The translations under genes were made by a program, and so were the position numbers. From Klebsiella variicola (GTDB lineage Bacteria > Pseudomonadota > Gammaproteobacteria > Enterobacterales > Enterobacteriaceae): 64,000 nucleotides of DNA. A model generated the notes under the pieces. It was not told where the DNA came from. It searched no databases and saw only the letters and a program-made list of their open reading frames with translations. This document shows, piece by piece, positions 26,015 through 35,090 of the stretch; positions within the stretch are counted from its first letter, which is position 1, and each line of letters begins with the position of its first letter. The stretch is from NCBI RefSeq assembly GCF_000828055.2, contig NZ_CP010523.2:1860001-1924000 (forward strand), in the 5' to 3' direction.

Positions 26015-27393
26015 AACCCAGATCCCTCAGGAGAAGTCAGATGACCGGACTGCTCGGCAAAGCGGATGACGTCATCGACTTTTTGCGCGGCGCAGCCGGT
26101 GTAATGAGCCGGATCTAACCAGTGGTCAAGATCCCGTTCAGTAATACAGGCCGCCAACACCGGATGCGCAAGCAGAACGGTTTTAAAAGCGTGTCGTTTT
26201 TCAAACGCCTGCATGGCGCATTCATAAACCAGATGATGCGCGGTTTGTTTACCGAGTTTTTTACCGACCTCAAACATCACTTTTTCGGACAGCAGCAGGC
26301 CGTCCTGCATTTGCAAATTCGCAAGCATGCGTGCTTTATTGACCGTCAGGCCGGAGAGAATCGACTGAGCATTTTGCAGCTGTGCAGAGAGATAAATCGA
26401 GATTTCCGGCAGGGCGAGCCACTCGGCGCGCCAGCTCATCGCATCACGTTCATGCTCCACGTGCATCGACTGATAAATCAGTGATGCGCTGTGCAACAGC
26501 GGCTGTGTCAGGCTGGCAAGACCTTCGAGGGCCGCGGGATTGCGTTTGTGCGGCATGGTGGTGGAGCCGATTTTCCCGCTGCTGAACGGCTCTTCGACTT
26601 CATTAATTTCGGTGCGCATCAGGTTGTAAAGTTCGTTGCCGATTTTGCCCAGAGTGCCGCTGATCAGCACCGCCACCGAGGCGTATTCTGAAAAGCGGTC
26701 ACGCGCAGCCTGCCAGCCGATATTCGGCGTACTGAGGTTCAGGCGCGCCAGTGTGCGGCGTTCTACCTCCGGACCCACTTCGCCAAGCGCAGCGTAGGTA
26801 CTGATCGCGCCGCTGATATTACCGGTCAGCAGACGCGGCGTGATGGCGGCAAGACGGTCGAGATGACGGATAAACTCATCCAGCCAGACGGCGACTTTAA
26901 AGCCAAACGTGGTGGGCAACGCCTGCATACCGTGGGTGCGGCCTGTCATCAGCGTGTACTGATGCTCACGCGCCAGCGCTTTCAGCTCATTCGCCACGGC
27001 GGTGCTGTCACGGACGATCACTTTCAGAGTTTGTGCCAGCTGTAAAACGGTGGCGGTATCGATGATATCCTGCGTGGTTGCGCCGTAATGAATGTATTCC
27101 CCTGCGTCACCGCATTGCTGTTGCAATGCGGTGAGCACCGGCATCAGAGAATGTTTCATCTGCGCGCCGGAGGCGGCGATGTCCTTAATATTCAGCTGGC
27201 TGGCATTGGCCAGCTCCGCAATGCTCAGCGCAGCCTGTTGCGGAATCACACCCAGCTCACCTTCGGCCAATGCCAGCGCAACTTCGACATTAATTTGCTG
27301 TGTCAGGCGATTTTGCTCTGACCAGATTTCCCGCATTTCGGGTGTGCCAAAATTGTTGCCAAGTAAAAGAAAATCTATCGGATGTGAGGACAT
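26011..27393 (-). CDS. Fumarase/aspartase-superfamily lyase (candidate S-(2-succino) lyase)
   Basis: 460-residue cytosolic lyase with the superfamily signature GSTTMPHKRNP (about residues 268-278), TGRTHGMQALPTTFG and the N-terminal W-S-E-x-N-R. It resembles the adenylosuccinate/argininosuccinate/carboxymuconate group, in which fumarate or a relative is released by beta-elimination. S-(2-succino)cysteine is a succinyl thioether, so elimination would give cysteine plus fumarate; a lyase of this superfamily has been described for that reaction in some bacteria. This would be a second route beside the monooxygenase. First gene of the leftward operon. Confidence 0.82.
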   Translation of the reverse strand: MSSHPIDFLLLGNNFGTPEMREIWSEQNRLTQQINVEVALALAEGELGVIPQQAALSIAELANASQLNIKDIAASGAQMKHSLMPVLTALQQQCGDAGEYIHYGATTQDIIDTATVLQLAQTLKVIVRDSTAVANELKALAREHQYTLMTGRTHGMQALPTTFGFKVAVWLDEFIRHLDRLAAITPRLLTGNISGAISTYAALGEVGPEVERRTLARLNLSTPNIGWQAARDRFSEYASVAVLISGTLGKIGNELYNLMRTEINEVEEPFSSGKIGSTTMPHKRNPAALEGLASLTQPLLHSASLIYQSMHVEHERDAMSWRAEWLALPEISIYLSAQLQNAQSILSGLTVNKARMLANLQMQDGLLLSEKVMFEVGKKLGKQTAHHLVYECAMQAFEKRHAFKTVLLAHPVLAACITERDLDHWLDPAHYTGCAAQKVDDVIRFAEQSGHLTSPEGSGL

Positions 27394-27758
27394 AATACTC
27401 TCGTCTTATATAAGGGATAATTAACGTTGTTTTAAGATCGTCATTAAAAACACGATATCGAAATGGCGTATCAGGTATGGGATGATGCCAGATGCTTCTG
27501 TTTTCATTGCGTTAAATTAGCCCTGTCTGACACTATCATTTCTTTGATCCAGCACAGCATGCAAGGGGTTTATAGGCTATAGCAAAAATCAATCTATGCT
27601 ATTGAGAATAAGTTAATAAGGATCCCCACTTAGCACTTTGTTAATTTTTTCAATTCTCGTAGGATGCTTTTAATAACACTTGAATATATCCCATATCAAA
27701 TTCCTGTTTAATTACGGGGAGTTTCTCTTTAACCAGACGACAAATACAGGGCATCGAT
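27394..27758. promoter_or_regulatory. Divergent promoter region of the catabolic cluster
   Basis: 365-bp AT-rich region between the leftward lyase operon and the rightward dehydrogenase-monooxygenase-aminotransferase operon. It must hold both promoters. I could not assign hexamers with confidence, and no gene for a dedicated regulator lies in the cluster, so control is likely by a regulator encoded elsewhere (for example CysB-type sulfur control) or by global factors. Confidence 0.45.
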
Positions 27759-28844
27759 GTGTTCGCCATAAAATCACCGCAGACCTATCATCATCAGCCC
27801 GGCCTGCTTTCACGCACCGGTGAGCTACTTGCCGTTCATTCCTCCGATGTCGCGATCATCACCAGCCCGAAAGCGTGGCGGGCGGTGAATCCGCAACTGG
27901 AAACCAGCCTGGAGGCAGCCGGTATTCGCTGGCAGGTCAATTTTCTCACCACGGAATGTACCGATGCGGCTATCGAAACCCATCTGAACAGCGTGCGGGA
28001 ACAAAACGCCACGCTGGTACTGGGCATTGGCGGTGGGCGGGTGCTTGATTGTGCCAAAGCGGTGGCGAATCTGCTGTCCCACGTCGGGCTGGTGACCATA
28101 CCGACCGTTGCCGCGACCTGTGCCGCCTGGTCGCCGGTCAGCATTATTTATAATGAGCTCGGCGGGCATGTGCGCAGCCAGCCGTTGTCGCGTATGCCGC
28201 TGATGCTGCTGGTCGACACGAATGTGATTGCGCAAAACGATGTGCGTTATCTCAAAGCGGGCATCGTGGATGCGCTGGCGAAATGGTACGAATTCCGCCC
28301 GTATAAACAGAAAAGCGACGACAGTCTGGCGCTGAACCTGAAAGTTCAGGCAGCAAAACTGGCGGTGGACGTCTTTGAACAATACGGCGCTCAGGCGGTG
28401 CAGGACAACGCCCGCCATGAAGTCACACCGGCGCTGATGAAAGTTATCGACGCCAATATCGCGGTGGCAGGTATGGCTAACAGCATGCGCGATGAAACCC
28501 CTGCGCCGGGCGTGGCGCACGCGATCCATAACCGTTTCACCCATCAGCCGGAATTGCATGACTGGCTGCACGGCGAGAAAGTGGGTTTCGGGTTGCTGGT
28601 GCAGTCCCTGTTGGAAAGCGATGACGGCCAGCCCGAGGTGCAGTTGCTGTCGTTGTTACGTGAATATGACGCGCCACTGTCATTGCCGCCATTGAATGGT
28701 GACCGGGAGGCGATCATCGCGGCCATTGCCCGCGAAGTAAAATTCTCCGCCGAAAATGCCGCCCGTTTACCGTTTCCAATAGCAGCGGAAAATATCGAAA
28801 AAGCCCTGCGGAAAACCGAAACTGACTATTATTCACAGGGATAA
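27759..28844 (+). CDS. Iron-containing/GldA-fold dehydrogenase, HcxA (YbdH)-like
   Basis: 361-residue NAD(P)-dependent dehydrogenase of the glycerol-dehydrogenase-like superfamily. The dinucleotide motif is GIGGGRVLDCAKAVA (about residues 89-103), followed by TIPTVAATCAAWSPVS and the metal-site regions GIVDALAKWYE and HAIHNRF. The pattern is closest to E. coli HcxA, which reduces 2-oxo acids such as 2-oxoglutarate and oxaloacetate. The YxeK-type reaction releases oxaloacetate, so this enzyme could dispose of it; that is inference. The start is GTG at 27759 because the overlapping ATG frame stops at once. Confidence 0.75.
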   Translation: MFAIKSPQTYHHQPGLLSRTGELLAVHSSDVAIITSPKAWRAVNPQLETSLEAAGIRWQVNFLTTECTDAAIETHLNSVREQNATLVLGIGGGRVLDCAKAVANLLSHVGLVTIPTVAATCAAWSPVSIIYNELGGHVRSQPLSRMPLMLLVDTNVIAQNDVRYLKAGIVDALAKWYEFRPYKQKSDDSLALNLKVQAAKLAVDVFEQYGAQAVQDNARHEVTPALMKVIDANIAVAGMANSMRDETPAPGVAHAIHNRFTHQPELHDWLHGEKVGFGLLVQSLLESDDGQPEVQLLSLLREYDAPLSLPPLNGDREAIIAAIAREVKFSAENAARLPFPIAAENIEKALRKTETDYYSQG

Positions 28845-28848
28845 CGCC

Positions 28849-30180
28849 ATGACCTCTGATTCATCTTCTGCAAAAAACACACGTCAATTGCGTCTTGGTC
28901 TGTTTGTACAGCCGCTCGGGCATCACGTCAGTGGCTGGCGCTTAACTGAAAACCTTGGTTCGCCGACCGACATCGACTGGCTGACGGGGATCGCCAAAAA
29001 AGCCGAAGAGGGCAAGTTCGATATGTTCTTCGTCGGCGATGCTCTGGCGACCAGCGTCTACCGGTTGCCGTCCACCATGGCGCGGCTTGAGCCGCTGACC
29101 TTGCTGTCGGCGCTGGCAGTGCAAACACGCTATATCGGGCTGGCCGCCACGGCTTCAACGACATTCAGCGATCCGTTTAATCTGGCACGCAGCTTTTCTT
29201 CTCTTGATCACATCAGCCACGGCCGCGCGGCGTGGAACGTAGTGACGTCGTTTTCCACTGACGTGGCGCGCAATTTCAGCCGCGACGATATGCCCACGCA
29301 TGCCGAACGTTATGCCGTGGCGCATGAGTTTCTCGAGGCGACATTCAAACTGTGGGAAGGCTGGCAGGAGGGGGCGGTGCAGCCGGACAAGGCCAGCGGC
29401 CAGTATTTCGTGAACGAGAAAATCCAGCCGGTGAATCATCAGGGCAAGTATTTTCAGGTACAGGGTCCGCTGAATATCACTCGTTCGCCGCAGGGGCGTC
29501 CGGTCATTATTGAAGCCGGTTCTTCTGCTGACGGCCAGAAACTGGCGGCGGCCACGGCTGAAGTCGTGTTTACTGCGGCCGCCACGCTGGAAGAAGCGCA
29601 AACGTTTTACCGTGCGCAGAAACAACAGGTGATAGAGGCTGGACGTAATCCAGATCACGTGCTGATTTTGCCAGGCGTAATGCCCATCGTGGGGCGCACG
29701 CTGGAAGAAGCGCATGAAACCTGGCGTGAACTGAATTCGCTGGTGGATATTGATAACGGCATCCGCCAGCTTTCCACCCGTTTTAATATGGATCTGAGTG
29801 CGTTTCCACTCGATGGACCGGTGCCGGATGTGCCTGCTGGTGAAGGTAATCAGAGCCGAGTGAAACTGCTGACCGATCTGGCGTATCGCGAAAATCTGAC
29901 CCTGCGTGAACTGGCCGCGATTGCTGCCGGTTCGCGTGGGCACCGGGTACTGGTCGGTACGGCGGACGTTATCGCCGATGATTTCCAGCACTGGCTTGAA
30001 GAAGGCGGGGCAGACGGTTTCAACATCATGCCGGCGGTGATGCCGGAACAGCTTTCGCTGTTTGTTGAGCTGGTGATCCCCGAATTGCGCCGTCGCGGGT
30101 TATTCCGTGAAGAATATGAATTCAGCACGCTGCGTGAAAACCTTGGTCTGCCTGAGCCTGACTTTAACCGCCCGTCTTAA
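28849..30180 (+). CDS. FMN-dependent monooxygenase, NtaA/YxeK family
   Basis: 443-residue luciferase-like (bacterial LLM) flavin monooxygenase of the NtaA/SnaA/DszA group. Readable patterns: LRLGLFVQPLGHHVSGWR, KFDMFFVGDALA, HISHGRAAWNVVTS, the PVIIEAGSS-type FMN loop and GADGFNIMP near the end. Length equals B. subtilis YxeK (about 441). YxeK, with a flavin reductase, cleaves the C-S bond of N-acetyl-S-(2-succino)cysteine, giving N-acetylcysteine and oxaloacetate. A flavin reductase is not encoded here and must come from elsewhere. Four bp separate it from the dehydrogenase gene. Confidence 0.86.
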   Translation: MTSDSSSAKNTRQLRLGLFVQPLGHHVSGWRLTENLGSPTDIDWLTGIAKKAEEGKFDMFFVGDALATSVYRLPSTMARLEPLTLLSALAVQTRYIGLAATASTTFSDPFNLARSFSSLDHISHGRAAWNVVTSFSTDVARNFSRDDMPTHAERYAVAHEFLEATFKLWEGWQEGAVQPDKASGQYFVNEKIQPVNHQGKYFQVQGPLNITRSPQGRPVIIEAGSSADGQKLAAATAEVVFTAAATLEEAQTFYRAQKQQVIEAGRNPDHVLILPGVMPIVGRTLEEAHETWRELNSLVDIDNGIRQLSTRFNMDLSAFPLDGPVPDVPAGEGNQSRVKLLTDLAYRENLTLRELAAIAAGSRGHRVLVGTADVIADDFQHWLEEGGADGFNIMPAVMPEQLSLFVELVIPELRRRGLFREEYEFSTLRENLGLPEPDFNRPS

Positions 30181-30201
30181 CTTTAGCGTTGGAACATTAC
30201 G

Positions 30202-31413
30202 ATGACGATTTCTTTGTCAGACCGCGTTCAGCGCGTGTCACTTTCCGCCAATGCAGCGGCGAAACAGCGCACCAATGACCTGAAAAAAGCTGGGGTGGAT
30301 ATTTTGGATCTCACCACCGGTGAGCCGGATTTTGATACGCCCGCTCACATTAAACAGGCGGCATACGAGGCGATTGCGGGTGGTGAAACCAAATACACGC
30401 CGACGCCGGGCATTCCAGCGCTGCGTGAGGCGGTGCGACAGAAATTGCAGCGGGAAAACCGGCTGCCATTCGCTGTTGCCGACATTATGATTGCCAACGG
30501 TGCCAAGCAGGTCATTTTCAATGCCTTTGCCGCTACGCTCAATGATGGCGACGAAGTGATTGTGCCGGTTCCGTACTGGCCGACATTTCCGGACAGCGTG
30601 CGTTTTAACGGTGGCACACCGGTTTTGGTTGAATGTCATCTGGAGCAGGGCTACAAACTGACGCCGGAACAGCTGGCCGCCAGTATTACGCCGCGCACCC
30701 GCTGGCTGGTGCTCAATCATCCAGGTAATCCGAGTGGCGCGGTATATTCCGCCGCGGAATTGCAGGCGCTGGCCGCCGTCCTGCGCGGACATCCGCAGGT
30801 GCTGGTCATGCTCGATGACTTATATGAGCACATTCTGTTTGATGGCTGTGAACACCAGAATCTGCTCAACGTAGCCCCTGATTTACGGGGGCGCAGTCTG
30901 CTGGTGGGCGGTGTATCCAAAACTTATGCGATGACCGGCTGGCGGATTGGTTTCGGTGCCGGGCCACAAGCGCTTATCGCCGCCATGACCGTGGTGCAAT
31001 CGCAAATCAGTTCCGGTGCCAGTTCGGTGAGTCAGGCGGCTGCGCTGGCAGCCTTTAATGGCGGGCTGGATTTTATTGCGCCACAGGTGGCGGCTTATCA
31101 GCAACGGCGCGATGTGATAACCGACATTCTGGCGAATATTGACGGGCTGGAGTTGCGGGTGCCGCAGGGCGGTTTCTTTGTCTTTTGCCGCTGCGCCGGA
31201 TTAATCGGACGTTACCGGCCAGGCGGGGCGAAAATCGAAAACGAAGCTGACGTGCTGGATTATCTGCTGGAAAACGGCGTGTCCGGCGTTGGCGGCAGCG
31301 CATACGGCTTGTCGCCCTATTTTCGATTATCGATTGCCACAGACAACGCCACGGTAGCTGAAGCCGGGCGGCGCATTGCATCGGCCTGCGCGAAACTCAG
31401 TCCCGCTGAGTAA
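30202..31413 (+). CDS. Class I/II PLP-dependent aminotransferase
   Basis: 403-residue fold-type I aminotransferase. The pyridoxal lysine is in SKTYAMTGWRIGFG, substrate and cofactor patterns are TGEPDFDTPAHIKQAA, NGAKQVIF, NHPGNPSG and DDLYEHI, and the C-terminal arginine lies in YFRLSIA. It is of the aspartate/aromatic type. No equivalent is in the B. subtilis yxe operon; it could transaminate oxaloacetate or a thiol-containing amino/oxo acid, in line with the adjacent HcxA-like enzyme. Last gene before the right attachment repeat. Confidence 0.85.
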   Translation: MTISLSDRVQRVSLSANAAAKQRTNDLKKAGVDILDLTTGEPDFDTPAHIKQAAYEAIAGGETKYTPTPGIPALREAVRQKLQRENRLPFAVADIMIANGAKQVIFNAFAATLNDGDEVIVPVPYWPTFPDSVRFNGGTPVLVECHLEQGYKLTPEQLAASITPRTRWLVLNHPGNPSGAVYSAAELQALAAVLRGHPQVLVMLDDLYEHILFDGCEHQNLLNVAPDLRGRSLLVGGVSKTYAMTGWRIGFGAGPQALIAAMTVVQSQISSGASSVSQAAALAAFNGGLDFIAPQVAAYQQRRDVITDILANIDGLELRVPQGGFFVFCRCAGLIGRYRPGGAKIENEADVLDYLLENGVSGVGGSAYGLSPYFRLSIATDNATVAEAGRRIASACAKLSPAE

Positions 31414-31610
31414 ACTTAAAAGGTTTTTCGGTTGGCTTGAAACTGCGGAGTTTGGTGTCGCAAAAGACATAGATCACCGTAAAATCGAACTGAAATGACC
31501 CAGAATATTGCCTGATGCGGAGGAAGGAATGAAAATGCATCAGGAAAATTTTTCACGCTAACTTGTTGAATCTACATCGTATAAAGATTCGTGAAGAGGC
31601 ATGGAAATTG
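31414..31610. other. Right end of the element: no integrase gene
   Basis: In elements at asn tRNA genes the integrase gene normally sits directly beside the tRNA. Here the 197 bp between the aminotransferase stop and the att repeat contain only short, unrecognisable frames on both strands. The integrase has been lost or never belonged to this derivative. Confidence 0.6.
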
Positions 31611-31666
31611 AAAAGCAAAAAGCCTGCTCGAAAGCAGGCTTTTTTAAATTTGGCTCCTCTGACTGG
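31611..31666. repeat. Right attachment repeat overlapping asnT
   Basis: Direct repeat of 10565-10620 (55 of 56 identical). It contains the asnT terminator hairpin and, at 31650-31666, the 17-bp core that forms the 3' end of the tRNA gene. The intact tRNA lies on this side. Confidence 0.9.
31617..31645 (-). terminator. Rho-independent terminator of asnT
   Basis: Perfect stem AGCCTGCT / AGCAGGCT with A- and T-runs on both sides, just after the 3' end of asnT in its reading direction. The A/T runs make it usable from either strand. A near-identical copy in the left repeat (10572-10599) lies just after the amidase operon. Confidence 0.85.
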
Positions 31667-31726
31667 ACTCGAACCAGTGACATACGGATTAACAGTCCGC
31701 CGTTCTACCGACTGAACTACAGAGGA
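31651..31726 (-). tRNA. asnT: tRNA-Asn (GTT), integration site
   Basis: 76-nt cloverleaf with an encoded CCA end; anticodon GTT in CTGTTAATC, T-loop GGTTCGAGTCC. Adjacent to mtfA and serU as in E. coli asnT. The last 17 bases of the mature gene are the core of the flanking direct repeats, so the tRNA is kept intact by the insertion. Confidence 0.97.
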
Positions 31727-31826
31727 ATCGTGTGAACGAGGCGCATACTACTGGCCTCGCATTTTTGTGTCAACACTAAAATTAACTTGCTGATTCAACT
31801 GGCTAAATTTAGCCCAAGGCGTTGTT

Positions 31827-32627
31827 TTAGTGAACAATGCGCCGATTGTCTTCATCCTGCAGGCCATTCTCACGTATCCGCTGCAGCGGATCCTGCTGGT
31901 AGAAGTGGCAAAAACGCTGCCACAGGGCGGGGAAGCGGGGCGCGAACAACTCGGGCGCGCTGAAAAAATATTCCGAGAGGACGGCAAAGCACTCCGCGGG
32001 GTCGGTGGCGGCATAGGCGTCAATGCTGGCGGCGCTTTCCCCCACCAGGTCTATCTCATCCTGAATATTGTTCATTGCCGCGTGGAGATCGTGCTCCCAG
32101 CCGGCAACCTCGCGTAATGGGATAAGCGGCACGCCGCTGGCCCGATCGCCATTCCTCGCATCCAGCTTATGCGCCACCTCGTGCACCACGAGGTTAAAGC
32201 CTGACGCATCAAAGGAGTCCTGAATATCCAGCCAGTTCAGCACTACAGGCCCCTGCTGCCAGCTTTGTCCCGATTGCACCACTCGCTGGTTATGGACCAG
32301 ACCAATATCATCTTCCCATTCATCATCCACGACGAACGGGGCTGGGTAGATCAGCACTTCATGGAAACCGTCCAGCCACTCTATTCCCAGCTCAAGCACT
32401 GGCAGACAAAAGAGCAGGGCAATGCGTGCCTGATGCAGCGGGGTGAGCTCCAGCCCCTGCAGCGCCACCAGACGTTTTTGCTGTAAGAAACGGGCAGCCA
32501 ACTGAGTAAGCTTGCGCTGCTCAGTGGGAGAAAGATGGGCTAAAACCGGAATGGCAAGCGCTTGCTCCCAGGGCATCTCTGCGTTGCCGGACTCATCATC
32601 TGCTTTCCAGGGCCATTTAAACATCAT
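31827..32627 (-). CDS. mtfA: MtfA, Mlc titration factor and zinc peptidase
   Basis: 266-residue cytosolic zinc aminopeptidase-like protein with the motif H-E-V-A-H in [16 protein letters not shown] and the downstream glutamate region [14 protein letters not shown]. In E. coli, MtfA binds the glucose repressor Mlc, relieving repression of ptsG. Length matches E. coli (265). Located between asnT and serU as in E. coli; no operon partner. The N-terminus [10 protein letters not shown] is typical of the family. Confidence 0.95.
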   Translation of the reverse strand: MMFKWPWKADDESGNAEMPWEQALAIPVLAHLSPTEQRKLTQLAARFLQQKRLVALQGLELTPLHQARIALLFCLPVLELGIEWLDGFHEVLIYPAPFVVDDEWEDDIGLVHNQRVVQSGQSWQQGPVVLNWLDIQDSFDASGFNLVVHEVAHKLDARNGDRASGVPLIPLREVAGWEHDLHAAMNNIQDEIDLVGESAASIDAYAATDPAECFAVLSEYFFSAPELFAPRFPALWQRFCHFYQQDPLQRIRENGLQDEDNRRIVH

Positions 32628-32717
32628 ATTGCTCGCAAAGTCGTCACTTGAACACGATTACCGAAACGGGAGCTATTAAAATGCCAAAGATCCTGGCATT
32701 ATAGCAACCACAACAGC

Positions 32718-32807
32718 GGAGAGATGCCGGAGCGGCTGAACGGACCGGTCTCGAAAACCGGAGTAGGGGCAACTCTACCGGGGGTTCAAATCCCCCTCTC
32801 TCCGCCA
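32718..32807 (+). tRNA. serU: tRNA-Ser (CGA)
   Basis: 90-nt class II tRNA with a long variable arm (GTAGGGGCAACTCTACC), anticodon CGA in TCTCGAAAA, T-loop GGTTCAAATCC and encoded CCA. Position next to mtfA matches E. coli serU. Confidence 0.96.
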
Positions 32808-33081
32808 CTTTTCTCTTAATGACCATTCCCTTTCAATCACACCGTTAGCTTCAGGTATAACGCCTGCGCTGGGGTATCGCCATCATCATCGTCCTGGTTT
32901 CAGCGTAGAGACGCGGTAGCGCGCTTTATCCTTTTAGGACCTTATCGCCGCTTTTTGCCCGAACGAGCTTAAACGCATCATAAAGAGGGAAGGTACGCCT
33001 GGAAAGCGGCAATGTCGAAAAGAGTGATCTCAACGGAGCGGGAACATAAAAAAGCCCGCTGAACGCGGGCTTTGACGGGGA
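32808..33081. terminator. Intergenic stretch with the porin terminator at 33048-33073
   Basis: The stem AAAGCCCGC (33051-33059) / GCGGGCTTT (33065-33073) with an A-run on its left reads as a rho-independent terminator for the leftward porin gene. Nothing else is supported between serU and the porin. Confidence 0.75.
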
Positions 33082-34227
33082 TCAGAACTGATAGACCAGG
33101 CCGAGGGCGACGATGTCATCGGTCGCGATACCGCTGTTTTTGTAGAAGCGGTCATCTTCATCCAGCAGGTTGATTTTGTAATCCACATAGGTGGACATAT
33201 TTTTGTTGAAGTAGTAGGTCATGCCCACGTCGACATACTTGACCAGATCCTTGTCGCCGTAGCGAGAATAGGTGTAGAGATCTTTACCCTTCGACTGCAG
33301 ATAGGCGACAGACGGACGCAGCGGTAAATTAAAGTCGTCAAACTGATACTGCGCGACCACTTCGAAGTTCTGCGTTTTGTTGGCAATCCCACCAAAACTA
33401 TCGTTGCCGTAGAAGGTCATGTTGCGGGTTTCAGCGTACATGGCGGCCAGATAGATGTTGTTGGCGTCATATTTCGCGCCGACGGTCCAGGCGTCGGCTT
33501 TATCGCCATTGGCGTAGCGCTGGCTGCTACGAGCCTCTGCCAGCTGGTTATGGGTACGGTCAGAAGACGAATACGCTGCCCCTACGCTGATCCCCATATC
33601 AAGATCGTAGTAGCTGGAGATACCGAAACCGTCGCCATTTTCCCGCGCCAGTTTACGTTTGCCGCCGTTATTAGTGCCTTCGCCAGAACCGGCGTTTTCA
33701 TTATTACCCTGATACTGCAGGGCGAAATGCAGACCATCGACGAGGCCGAAGAAGTCGCTGTTACGGTAGGTTGCCACGCCGTTGGTACGGCCGGTCATGT
33801 AGACGTCGGTCTGGGTGTAGGTATCGCCGCCGAATTCCGGCAGCATATCGGTCCAGGATTCAATGTCGTACACTACGCCGTAGTTACGACCGTAATCCAG
33901 TGAGCCGTAGTCGGCAAACTTCAGACCAGCGAAGGCCAGACGGGTCCAGGAGTTTGCGCCTTCTTTTTCAGTGGTATTTGCCTGAATGTTGTATTCCCAC
34001 TGACCGTAGCCGGTTAACTCGGAAGCGATCTGCGTTTCGCCTTTTATACCAAAGCGAGCATAGGTCTGATCGCCATCCTCTGAAGTGTCGTCAGAGAAGT
34101 AGTGCAGGCCGTCGACTTTTCCGTAAAGGTCCAGTTTGTTGCCGTTGTTGTTATAGATTTCCGCGGCATTAACGGCATTGGCCATTAATAATGCCGGTAC
34201 CATGAGTGCCAGTACTTTTCTTTTCAT
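33082..34227 (-). CDS. General porin of the OmpC/OmpF/PhoE family
   Basis: 381-residue outer-membrane trimeric porin. The signal peptide is residues 1-21 ([20 protein letters not shown]). The mature start [26 protein letters not shown], the loop 3 area and the C-terminal phenylalanine (GLVYQF) needed for BAM recognition are all typical. The genomic place, near yedJ-dcm, is that of the E. coli yedS porin relic; here the gene is intact. It is not at the ompC or ompF locus, so it is not OmpK36 or OmpK35 by position. A minor or conditionally expressed porin is likely. Confidence 0.88.
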   Translation of the reverse strand: MKRKVLALMVPALLMANAVNAAEIYNNNGNKLDLYGKVDGLHYFSDDTSEDGDQTYARFGIKGETQIASELTGYGQWEYNIQANTTEKEGANSWTRLAFAGLKFADYGSLDYGRNYGVVYDIESWTDMLPEFGGDTYTQTDVYMTGRTNGVATYRNSDFFGLVDGLHFALQYQGNNENAGSGEGTNNGGKRKLARENGDGFGISSYYDLDMGISVGAAYSSSDRTHNQLAEARSSQRYANGDKADAWTVGAKYDANNIYLAAMYAETRNMTFYGNDSFGGIANKTQNFEVVAQYQFDDFNLPLRPSVAYLQSKGKDLYTYSRYGDKDLVKYVDVGMTYYFNKNMSTYVDYKINLLDEDDRFYKNSGIATDDIVALGLVYQF

Positions 34228-34766
34228 TATATATTCCCTTTTAATAATAATTTCTATGAATTATGACAATCCCTCCGGAATGACTATCAGATACTAACGA
34301 CTAAGTTCATTTTTATTTAAAATAAAAGATGTAAATAAATAATGTAAAATATTTCAATTTATTTTCCATTTGGTTCTTTATATTTTTTATGAATGATTTT
34401 GAGTGAGGTATTATTTTGTTATATAGCAATAGGATATGGTGTCATTTGATAGATTTTGTTAACTCAATGAAATGGGTTGTATGAATTAACATCAAGGCAT
34501 CATTCATCACGAAAATTGCTTTTAGGCTGGGAAAAATAGTCAATAGATTATCAATACAACACGCGATCTCCCGCGCCGGAATAAACTTTTCGCATGGGGA
34601 GAAGAATAAATAAAACACTCCAGCGCCCGCTCAACGGCAGCATAAGTCGCAGGTTGACGCAGAAGATGGGGATGAAACTGCTGCCTGCTGCGCAGGTTGG
34701 CGGTATAATGTGATGCTTGTCACGTTTTGAGTGGCGGTAGTGTGTTGTGTCACGGAGAGGAATGAG
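34228..34766. other. 539-bp AT-rich region upstream of the porin
   Basis: Very AT-rich, with runs such as TTATTTAAAATAAAAGATG and no supported gene. Long AT-rich leaders are usual for enterobacterial porins, where OmpR and H-NS bind and antisense RNAs may be made; no individual site was assigned. The 3' end holds GGAGAGG (34754-34760), the ribosome site of the next gene. Confidence 0.4.
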
Positions 34767-35048
34767 ATGGAAGAGCAGGCAAAACGTAGCCCCGGAGGGA
34801 AGCTCGCGTTATGGGCGTTGTATGCTTTTTGCGGATATTGTGTCTGGGTCATCGTGCGTTACTGGTGGGTGGTCGGAAAAATTCACAGCGTTCCCGGCGC
34901 CAGCGTGGAGGGCGATTTGGGAACCACAGCGGGAAAATGGCTTGGCGCGCTGTTGGGGATGTTAGTCCTTGCGGGCATTGGCGCGATCCTCGGGGCGGTT
35001 GTCTGGTATACCCGGCCGTCTCGCGGCGAGCGGGATCATCAGCGGTAA
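34767..35048 (+). CDS. Small inner-membrane protein with two membrane segments
   Basis: 93-residue protein with two hydrophobic helices at about 11-35 (LALWALYAFCGYCVWVIVRY) and 57-80 (LGALLGMLVLAGIGAILGAV), and a basic tail. The ATG at 34767 is chosen because GGAGAGG lies 6 bp before it; the longer frame from 34731 starts before that site. I do not recognise a named family. It lies 42 bp before yedJ on the same strand. Function unknown. Confidence 0.7.
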   Translation: MEEQAKRSPGGKLALWALYAFCGYCVWVIVRYWWVVGKIHSVPGASVEGDLGTTAGKWLGALLGMLVLAGIGAILGAVVWYTRPSRGERDHQR

Positions 35049-35090
35049 AGTTGCTATGCTCGAGGCTGACCTTCACATAAAGGAAAGCCT

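Larger units (their letters stand above)
10621..31666. mobile_element. 21-kb integrated element in the asnT tRNA gene, integrase not visible
   Basis: The region lies between two 56-bp direct repeats made from the 3' end of tRNA-Asn and its terminator. It lies downstream of the tRNA 3' end, as for tyrosine-recombinase islands. Cargo: a GHKL/STAS pair, a ubiquitin-like cassette, a membrane protein, ardC, broken virB genes and a ten-gene succinocysteine-type catabolic cluster. Base composition changes sharply (AT-rich at 11-17 kb, GC-rich at 20-31 kb), indicating a composite origin. No integrase, excisionase or relaxase gene was found, so it is probably a degraded or trans-mobilised element. Confidence 0.85.

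Noticed and set aside
27825..28571. 248-codon ORF opposite the HcxA-like gene
   Set aside because: His/Arg/Gln-rich antisense shadow.
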